From Beroe forskalii (Eukaryota > Ctenophora > Nuda > Beroida > Beroidae), in the NCBI GenBank assembly GCA_011033025.1, contig WFMF01000016.1, positions 248,001 to 312,000 of the forward strand: DNA of 64,000 nt. Direction: 5' to 3'. Positions 56,701 through 64,000 of this stretch are shown piece by piece (positions within the stretch are counted from its first letter, which is position 1; each line of letters starts with the position of its first letter). Below the pieces are notes generated by a model. It was not told the DNA's origin. It did no database searches and saw only the letters and a program-made list of their open reading frames with translations. The position numbers and the translations under genes are program-made.

Positions 56701-59700
56701 GTATATTATTTTATGTGCATTTTCGATCAGCACCGCCGATGAATCCTGAGTTATTATAAATCAGAGGTCCATTAATATTTGCCGATCAGAGGTTCATCAA
56801 GTTGGATATTTTGCTCGTGGCACCTCAAAGCTAATGAAAATATCAGACTTCGCGACTATTCTTACGTGACATGTAACGACTATCAGGGGTCCAAGTTATG
56901 ATCTCGACTAATAACCTAATAGCGCTGTGACAATAGCGCCATTTTCAGTTCATTTTAATTATATCGGTGAAGTGGTTAAGTCGTTGAAGATAATATGGAC
57001 TTATGGAATGTAATTAAGTAATTATTAGGATCGTTAGAACTCTGGTATCATCTCAGTTCTACTTCCATATGAAATCATTGATACGTCCGATTATTACCAA
57101 GTTAAAAGAGTAAAAGGTGGATGTATCTGTAAGAGACACCCCGGCATAGGATCTCCTGGCCAAGGTGATCCTATGATCTCCAGGGTGACTGGAAACATGA
57201 ACGAGTACGAGCGATTAAAAGATTAAGATTCGTGTGTGGTAGTTAAACATTCCTGACAAAAGCACTAAGACCTGATATTCTATACGAGAGAGAGAGACAT
57301 GTCGAAAGATAGTTGTGATCTCAAGCAAATAAAATCTTTGACAAATACTAGCAGACTGATAATAGCAGACTGATAATGTGTAAGGGGGGGGGGGGGGTGC
57401 GGGTGAGGTTGCTGAATAAGTTGGTGGTTGGTGGACCTGGATTTCTGCCCATAAAATAAGTAATTGAAATTTCACTGATTTATGCTACTCAGACTATCTC
57501 TTGGTCAAGTTTACAACGAATTACCGATAGATGAAAGAAAATTTGAAAAATGACCATTTCTGAGGAAATTTCTGCACTTAATGTGATTACAATTTTCAAA
57601 ATCGCTTGAACAGGGGGGTCCTTTTTAAGTGTACCTGGTCTGGAATTTTTTGAAAATTGCTATCGTCTTCCCCCCCCCCCTCTTATCAGCCACTGCAGAG
57701 TACTATGGTCTGGGTTGAGATCCGCACTAAGATACATCGTCACGAGGATAGTCGATAATTTGAAATGAAATGTCTATTGATGCTTGACTGGTCAGAAATA
57801 TGTGTGGGGCGTTGAGAATGGTGTTTAGTTGACACGCGACATTGGACTTATTCTCTAGTCCTATTATTCGGGTGGGGTAATTGTGGTCTTTGTGTGGTCT
57901 TTTTATAATTCGGGTGGGTTCTTTGTGCTGTTCACCAGATTATTATTTTAAATCCACAGCATAACGGTTATTAAGGATTACATAATGGAGACTGGGTTAT
58001 CTCATAACCCAGTCTCAATTATATAATCCTTGATAAAATATTACTACTCCTAAATCTAAATATTCCTCTGAACCTCTAAATGGTTTACTGTTGAATGGTA
58101 TCAATAAGACATTAGGTCTGTTGATAGTACCAATTCGTGATGAATATCAATAAAAATCATTAAGATCTAATATCTGCATTTCGTGTCAGGATGAACTGCT
58201 TAAAAGTTTTAAGATGGATGCACTAAAATCACCATTCTGGGTATAACCACAAAAATGATACAAAATTCAGAACTTCAGAAATTGGCCCAACATTGAATTT
58301 CAACACCATTGATTTTTCTCTCAAATTCTCAAGAACTGGAGATTTGCATGCTTTCCTTCAACTTTAGTCGAAAATTCTGCTTACACTTGCAGAGAAGGTG
58401 TTCCAGCATTTTTGAAATTATTTTTTGGCTGGCATCATGTCTGCTTAATATCAAAACGTGATTATCATAAGGTTAAGTGAGCAATTGATTACGCTGAACC
58501 GAGGGCTGGTCATCACTCGACAAGGAAGGCGTGGTAGGATTAAGGTGGGTTGGTCGTCACTCGTCAAGGAAGGCGTGGTAGGAATAGGAGCGGCTGGTCA
58601 TCACTAATCAAGTAAGGCGTGGTAGGAGTAGGAGGGGCTGGTCATCACTCGTCAAGGAAGGCGTGGTAGGAATAGGAGGGGCTGGTCATCACTCGTCAAG
58701 GAAGGCGTGGTAGGAATAGGAGGGGCTGGGCGGGCATCACTCGTCAAGGAAGGCGTGGTAGGAATAGGAGGGGCCGGTCATCACTCGTCAAGGAAGGCGT
58801 GGTAGGAATAGGAGGGGCCGGTCATCACTTGTCAAGGAAGGCGTGGTAGGAATAGGAGAGGATAGTCAGTGGTCATCGCACCGTAAAATTTGGTAGCAGC
58901 TTGTTTGAGTTGTACAAATTTAACACAGCATATTTTGGATAGGGCTGAATACTATACCGGTATGATTGGCTATTCTCATGACACTTTTGGATCTGTAACA
59001 TCCACTGCACACGTACTTTCGACTGTATTATGCGTATCGCGGGGAAACAATTCTGCGATATGTCGGCATTCGCACGTGAGTTCGTATTGTCCGGATGTCC
59101 GCTTTGTTGATTTGTAGTGTTTATGAATGGAAATGGTTTGCGTCGGTCTGGTGTAATTGCAAGAAAATGCGAAGTGATAATGCTGTAAAATGACTGTGAG
59201 TAGCATCCTACTTAGCAATGAAAACTGCATTTCAAAGATCGAGTCTAAATATCGAGGTAGTTTAACTGAGTCTAGATTCTAACGGAATAAAACTGGCAAT
59301 CATGATGATTGATGTATATTCATTTCATTAAAACACAGTGTTGCATAACGACCGGTTACCATTTCTCAATAAATCCGGTCAAAAATTTGGTTGGCTGATA
59401 ATTCCCAGTAAACTGACGTTTAGGTTTAGTTAACCGGTCGTTTGCTAGTGCAATCTATAAGCGTATATGCTCTATTAACGTTTCCATCCCTCAGGTGCAC
59501 TGTCTAATCAGACAAGGCATTCCCCACGTTATGCGATGTAAGCTCTGGCCGCGGATCTCAGGGTCTCTGGCAAAGTCGACCAAGTCTAACTTATCTTACA
59601 AGGTATTTGAATTTACACTTGACTGCCAAGTCTAACTTATCTTACATGGTATTTGAATTGGCACTTGGAATATCAAAGATGTCACATAACTATAACTCAC

Positions 59701-60137
59701 TAATTCATGGCGTGAGAAAAGAACATGAAATGCTCTTCTTGATTTACATCGATGTACGCCGCTACATAATCTTTAATAGATAATTTCTCCATTTAGCAGA
59801 AGATAATATTTCCCTTCCCCTTCCACAGGACATTCTACACAATTGCTGGGACGAGGACACAGTAACAACGCGCATGATTGAGCGAGACCTCGTGAGGACC
59901 AGCACTAACAACGTGTTCTTCCAAACTATCAACGCTAGCGGGGTCAACAGACTTAGGAATGTGCTACGAGGCATATCATGGCTGTTCCCGGATATTGGGT
60001 ACTGTCAAGGAATGGGCATGGTGGTTTCCACTTTGCTGCTGTTGTTGGAAGAGAGTGAGGTGTTCTGGCTGGTGAGCTGTGTTATTGAGGACCTCCTGCC
60101 CTCTCACTACTACAACACCAATCTCTTCGGTAGCCAG
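53705..60137 (+). CDS. SGSM3: SGSM3 homologue (small G protein signalling modulator 3), first five exons
   Basis: Exons 53705-53715, 54819-54942, 55155-55301, 59495-59602 and 59829-60137 join in frame to 233 codons. Matches to vertebrate SGSM3 are APFSAVTSS, DEFGF, AHLEFTQNKTVDELTWDKI, IRQGIPHVMRCKLWPRISGS and the TBC core. The catalytic Arg finger (IERDLVRTS, Arg153) and Gln finger (GYCQG, Gln190) are both present, so GAP activity toward Rab GTPases is expected. In vertebrates the protein also has SH3 and RUN domains and works in endosomal traffic and signalling; those parts would lie downstream. The ATG at 53705 is chosen because MGTR joins in phase (AG plus G) to the second exon and gives a length like the vertebrate N-terminus. 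The exon after 60137 was not found. Confidence 0.92.
54662..54829 (+). repeat. 38-bp minisatellite spanning the SGSM3 exon 2 acceptor
   Basis: The unit ACAGGTACAAACTGGGTGCC continues with ATTACTATCACCTTATCA and has exact 38-bp spacing; its AG ends fall at 54666, 54704, 54742, 54780 and 54818. The last one is the acceptor that fits SGSM3. Every unit carries AGGT, so each is both a potential acceptor and a donor. Use of earlier copies meets stops or shifts the frame. Confidence 0.92.
54819..54942 (+). CDS. SGSM3: SGSM3 exon 2 (APFSAVTSS to DEFGF)
   Basis: The 124-nt exon has acceptor TTATCAACAG inside the minisatellite and donor GTGAGT, phases 2 to 0. The DEFGF motif is a hallmark of the SGSM3 N-terminus. 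Confidence 0.88.
55155..55301 (+). CDS. SGSM3: SGSM3 exon 3 (AHLEFTQNKTVDELTWDKI)
   Basis: 49 codons, phase 0/0, acceptor TACCGCAG and donor GTTGGT. It begins ANS, like the vertebrate ANSPL segment, and contains the near-identical AHLEFT and LTWDKI motifs. Confidence 0.93.
55961..56111. mobile_element. Small MITE, arms TATACGCTAATCTAAC / GTTAGATTAGCGTATA
   Basis: Perfect 16-bp inverted ends enclose 119 bp. The interior has two related GCACGAGGCG..GCCGAGTG units and further inverted pairs (TTGTTGCACT / AGTGCAACAA). No coding capacity. Confidence 0.8.
57971..58033. repeat. Long near-perfect hairpin, 30-bp stem and 3-base loop
   Basis: GAGACTGGGTTAT-CTC-ATAACCCAGTCTC is the core. The stem continues through ATAAT/ATTAT to AAGGATTA/TAATCCTT with three mismatches. 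It is within the SGSM3 intron, transcribed on the plus strand, so the RNA would form a pre-miRNA-sized hairpin. Confidence 0.85.
58505..58862. repeat. 45-bp minisatellite, about eight copies
   Basis: The unit GCTGGTCATCACTCGTCAAG plus GAAGGCGTGGTAGGAATAGG and AGGGG repeats with a steady period of about 45 bp and few substitutions. It lies in the SGSM3 intron and is likely to be length-polymorphic. Confidence 0.93.
59495..59602 (+). CDS. SGSM3: SGSM3 exon 4 (start of the TBC domain)
   Basis: 36 codons, phase 0/0, acceptor CATCCCTCAG and donor GTATTT. It contains IRQGIPH and LWPRISGS, the conserved start of TBC domains. Confidence 0.93.
59580..59660 (+). repeat. 46-bp tandem duplication across the SGSM3 exon 4 donor
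   Basis: CCAAGTCTAACTTATCTTAC followed by AGGTATTTGAATT (junction at 59602) recurs 46 bases downstream as the same sequence, with TGGTATTTGAATT. A second donor-like ATGGT therefore follows the real one. Confidence 0.88.
59829..60137 (+). CDS. SGSM3: SGSM3 exon 5 (TBC catalytic core)
   Basis: 103 codons, phase 0 in, acceptor CTTCCACAG and donor GTATGG. It holds IERDLVRT (Arg finger) and IGYCQGMGMV (Gln finger), then EDLLPSHYYNTNLFGSQ, all close to vertebrate SGSM3. The frame would next need the VDQRVLRHL-type segment, which I do not see before 64000. Confidence 0.95.
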
Positions 60138-60249
60138 GTATGGAGCTGATAAATCAATTCCTTAGTTACTAACTAACTTGGTAACTTGGTAGAGTTTATC
60201 CGAGAGTCGAAAAGGTCATCAGAGGTCCGACCACCTTTGCTGGTGAGTA

Positions 60250-60800
60250 GTCTACCAGAGTTTGACCAATTGCAGCTGTAGCCAGCGACCGGTGGGTTGT
60301 CCGGTATCAAAGCAACATAATTCGAAAAATTGATTTTTAAACGAATCGAATGTTTCAGCTGCTTTCTCTTGTATATGTTCCACAGTTTTTGGCCCCGACT
60401 GCAAAAGCTTTATAAAACTCTGGGTTTTCTTACTGAACTCGGCTTGCAGAGAAGGGAGAGGCAAAGGGACCCCGCCTTGATTCTCCGAATTCGATTCCCC
60501 GCTTGGGAATAACTTTGGAGAATCTTCCCATCGTCAAGATGATATCCTTTTTCTCCCGGTTGATACCCTTTAGCTTGTAGTCTTTCCCCCTTTGAGATGA
60601 CAGGCCGCGCACGACTGGTGAAAATTCTTTTTACCTTCTAGGCTGGATTTGTGACCCTTTCTAGGGGTTCCCCAGGGGAACGTATTCTAGTCTCCCACCG
60701 TGACTTGTACATGGTAGTTAAAAACTGTCTCAGTTTTGAAGACACTGAAAAAAAAGCCCCAAGAAAAGGGGGGAATTTTGCTTTTTGAAACCCACCTACT
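60250..60800. other. Stretch resembling poor-quality or foreign sequence
   Basis: From about 60400 on, short homopolymer doublets and triplets dominate (GGGACCCCGCC, TCTTTCCCCC, AAAGCCCCAAGAAAAGGGGGG), unlike the flanks. The minus-strand frames at 60252-60464 and 60430-60612 have protein-like composition but no recognised family. Confidence 0.45.
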
Positions 60801-60839
60801 TATTTTATTTCAAGCAATTCATAGATTTGTTACAGGTAA

Positions 60840-61820
60840 GCCCTTATATATGATTTGGGACGTGATAAAACACATTGATCAAATCGCATGATTATCTAAT
60901 CAACGCATACTTTACTGTGCCTGTGTGTACCTACTACCAGACTACCTACTATTTATTGATGGAGATGAACACATACATATGACATACTGACATACCGACT
61001 GCTGTATAGCAGGCTGGTCCATCATGGAATGCCAAGTAATCTCGTTCAGTGTATCTAGGTTTGAATCGTATACAGGTGCGTGCCTCCCAGTGTTCACATC
61101 GCTAACTTTATCGCCCTCTGTTTCTCCAGTGATACATTGTACTCAAGTCATAGAACACGATGCCATTCCTCAAAATCTTGTCGTGCCCATGGTTGCTGCC
61201 CTTACTTTACGAAATTATTGTTGTTTGGACAATCAGAATACAAGTGAGGAGGATTAATGTCTAGAATGGTTCCATGAAAGTGTCTCTGTCACGTTGCATG
61301 GTATTTGAGATGGATGTTGCTGTATACCATGTCTACAAACCCATCCTGGATGATATCTCCTTCAATCTTCACCTCGTCTAGGTCCACTCGTTTCCTGTGA
61401 TGGGGCCTTCTTTTCCAGCACTACTGACCCTCACTTCTAGTTGTAAAATCAGTACCAATACGAGAAAGGACATGGTTGGAAAAATTCTTATCAACTTCTC
61501 ACCGCCATCATCCTAGTAGCGTTGTGGATCGATGCGTCTTTGTGTCCATTGGCTTATCGACTCAGCATGTTACTCTTTTTATGTTATCATAGCCAGTGTA
61601 ACTGTACTGCAGCTTTTATCTGAGCAAAATTACTGTGAAATGAGTCCAGTTAATTCTCTTAGTTTTATAAGTTTAAAGAGTTAAAAGTCAATAATTTATT
61701 AGAGAAATACCATACAAATTAGTGCCGTGCAATTATAGTGCAATTAGTACACTAATTAACACTCGACATAGCCACCACGAGCTGATACATATGAACTTGT
61801 ATAATGTCATTACCATATTA
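60840..61820. other. No gene identified (probably SGSM3 intron)
   Basis: The open frame at 61024-61257 has an AG-preceded start (TTTCTCCAG at 61129) but no similarity to SGSM3 or anything else I know. Confidence 0.35.
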
Positions 61821-61821
61821 T

Positions 61822-62259
61822 GGGATCGTTCACATATTACGTAATCACCTAGTGGAAGGGGGAGCGCCAAATGATTACACGTTTGATTACGGGGTTTGGT
61901 GGTTGATTACGTAATCAAAATTTACAATTTTGACATTTTTTGCCACAAATTGTCAGTATTTTTAGCAAAATTTTCAGAAAACCAACTCAAAAGCACCACT
62001 TTTCAGCACCATTTTTGAAACTTACTCAACATTTTCATAAATTTTTCCAAAGTTGAAACATAATCAATTTTAAAGTATTTACACTGTCCATTTTCTTCAT
62101 TTTCTACTCAAAAAGGTGGGGGGTTAAGCCATGATTACGTAATATTCTCCTCAAGAGAGGGAGGTTGGGCTTTGATTACGTTTGATTACGAGAGTACGAG
62201 GGGGAGGGAGGGGGGTTGAAAATGGCCAAAAATTGATTACGTAATATGTGAACGATCCC
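61822..62259. mobile_element. 438-bp MITE with 26-bp inverted ends and TAT flanks
   Basis: The ends GGGATCGTTCACATATTACG and CGTAATATGTGAACGATCCC are inverted and extend to GTAATCA/TGATTAC. The left flank ends in TAT and the right begins with TAT. Ends starting GGG with a 3-bp duplication suggest PIF/Harbinger ancestry. Internal TGATTACG motifs repeat near both ends. No coding capacity. Confidence 0.85.
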
Positions 62260-64000
62260 TATGCTAGAGTACACATGTATACAAAGTACATAAAGCTATA
62301 AAGTAGTGGATCATTGAAAAATAATCACAGTATACAAAAGTATCTAAATATTCTTGATATTTTAAGTGTCCAGCTTATAACATGGTTTTCCGAACTTTGG
62401 TATCAACAACCAACATTGATCTATTGATAGATTTCGCAAAATTTAGTAAGAACTGCCAACTAACAAAAATTGAACTGGTACAAAATAAGATAATAGAATC
62501 AGATCGCAAATAAAGTGTTTTTTTAAAGAAAGGTTATTGTATCTTTGTTAGTCTTTGCAGATAGCAAGCAACACGAATTGTATGTAATTGCATCTTGCAA
62601 ATTGCCGTTTTAAAGAAGCAAAGATTAACTCAATAACATCATGATGCTCTAATATAGTAATATTGCTCCGTGTAACGGTGTAAGTGATGAATATTTAAAT
62701 TATGATGACCATTTCTCATAATATTTCAAAATTCTAAGAAGTTTTAACAACTCAATCGTTTTATGGGAAAAACTGCTTAGTCAAAAGACAATAATAGCAT
62801 ATTGCATAAAGCTACTCAGAGTACACGACAGAATGAATTTTGGCAAAACATTCAATGAAAAGTCTGCTTACAAAAACAATAAAGCTAAGTATACAATTTA
62901 TATGGAAAATGTTGTTCCAAGTGAAGTTTGGACACTCAAAAGGATAGGGCGGCATGTAAACAATATGAAATATCATGTGCCTTGTGCCAGTACACGGCAC
63001 GGACTTGAGCGCACAATGTTATTAAACAAGATGTACATGATATAATACACTTTCTTTTCCTTAAAAATAATTAATGTAATCCGGGGATTCGGATGCCTTC
63101 TCATGTTACCGAAATAATACTGATATGTTTCAATTCTACGAATCATCCGCTCATTAATATGTTACTTTCGCAAAATTATGTAAATACAAGTTTCGATGAA
63201 TAATGAATATACATGATTGTACTGAAATGGGATCATATTGTTCAGAAAGTCATCATGCATAAATATTGATTTGATTAAATCAAAACTCGACGACTAAGCT
63301 TTTAATAAAAGATTAAAAATGGGCACAAAGATATAACCATAATCACATAACGTTCTTCATAAGTTTATTATTGATTTTCTGTAATTTTGTGATGGAAATT
63401 GAAATTGTGGACGTAGAAATTTGATGGTGTATTCTGGTCCAAACTGGTATTGTAACTTCATCATCTTGTCTCCTGGATGCTACACACATTTTTACACTGC
63501 CTCCAAAGTGCTTTGTTTTGTCAAACAAAACAAAGGAAGCGATTTCACATTGTGAACTTCATTTAACCCTTTCAAGAAGGAGAGAGCTAATTACTTAATT
63601 AAATCTATTGTTTTACTGGTTTTTGTGCACATTTTGAAACCACGGTTAGTAAATCCACAGTTCTAGGCAATTTGTGTAAAACTAGTGTTATAGCAGCGTC
63701 AAGCTGACATGGAAAATACTTGCCCATATTTCACATCCGACTTGAGACGCCAGGTCAGTTTTAACTTTTAAGTTTAGATGTGGCTGCCTGTACGAGGGTG
63801 GAATATGGCTTAATGTGAGCTCTCCATAAGGCAGGTAATAGTAAAAGTACTGGATAATTACTGTTCTATTGCACAATTACAGTCTCGTCATCACTCAAGT
63901 ACCTACTCATTACTCATGTATTCTGTATCAAATGATCCCTGATGGCTGCTATCTATTATTTGATGTCTAAAAGTTTAAATCACGGCAGTCTAAAATTCTT
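62260..64000. other. Gene-poor AT-rich right edge
   Basis: Only short chance frames are seen. A small hairpin, CTTTGTTTTGT-CAA-ACAAAACAAAG, lies at about 63512-63536. Confidence 0.4.

Larger units (their letters stand above)
55302..59494 (+). other. SGSM3 intron of ~4.2 kb with a MITE, a long hairpin and a 45-bp minisatellite
   Basis: No additional exon is needed between the flanking phase-0 exons, since the vertebrate protein is contiguous here (SEKLRSLVLAGIPHG). The intron holds the elements listed separately, plus poly-G (57386-57398) and poly-C (57668-57680) runs. Confidence 0.75.

Noticed and set aside
1..64000. CRISPR arrays, bacterial operons or tRNA/rRNA genes
   Set aside because: The tandem repeats have no unique spacers, genes have introns, and I saw no cloverleaf or rRNA sequence by eye.

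Overview
The window looks like nuclear DNA of a marine invertebrate animal. It is AT-rich, genes are split by GT-AG introns, and the recognisable genes are metazoan: the ciliary protein CFAP69, the RabGAP SGSM3, LDL-receptor-class-A (LDLa) membrane proteins and rhodopsin-family receptors. It is dense in LINEs, miniature inverted-repeat elements (MITEs) and minisatellites. I cannot fix the phylum; a cnidarian-like or other non-bilaterian or simple invertebrate source is a guess. Some stretches (about 8.69-9.16 kb, 60.4-60.8 kb) look like poor-quality reads, so single-base lesions should be treated with caution.

Layout. From 2.4 to 20.0 kb, twelve minus-strand exons with compatible phases encode the armadillo-like core of CFAP69; two exons at 33.3-33.8 kb are probably its 5' end. 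If so, an antisense plus-strand gene for a single-pass LDLa protein (25.0-26.1 kb) lies nested in a CFAP69 intron. One CFAP69 exon carries an in-frame TGA where vertebrate CFAP69 has Cys, and a 1.18-kb hAT-type element with a perfect 8-bp target duplication sits just upstream of another exon's acceptor. At 34.2-36.4 kb an intronless LDLa plus 7TM receptor (relaxin-receptor/LGR-like, no leucine-rich repeats) is divergent from the CFAP69 5' exons. From 36.5 to 49.1 kb the DNA is mostly mobile: Jockey-like and CR1/L2-like LINE remnants, MITEs and duplications. A second receptor gene, broken by one frameshift, is at 50.8-51.8 kb (minus), followed by an intact LINE ORF1-like reading frame at 52.2-53.0 kb. 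From 53.7 to 60.1 kb lie the first five exons of SGSM3 (plus), including both TBC catalytic fingers; the rest of that gene is not visible.

Two observations stand out. First, tandem repeats coincide with splice junctions at four places in two unrelated genes: the CFAP69 donor at 2449, the CFAP69 acceptor at 9654, the SGSM3 acceptor at 54819 and the SGSM3 donor at 59602. Two of these have AGGT in every unit, which fits the tandem-duplication model of intron and splice-site gain. Second, two nearly identical ~4.07-kb elements (28593-32678 and 43522-47584) have long terminal inverted repeats, TA flanks, an iterated ~333-bp subterminal motif and degraded LINE pieces in opposite orientations. They encode no recognisable transposase.
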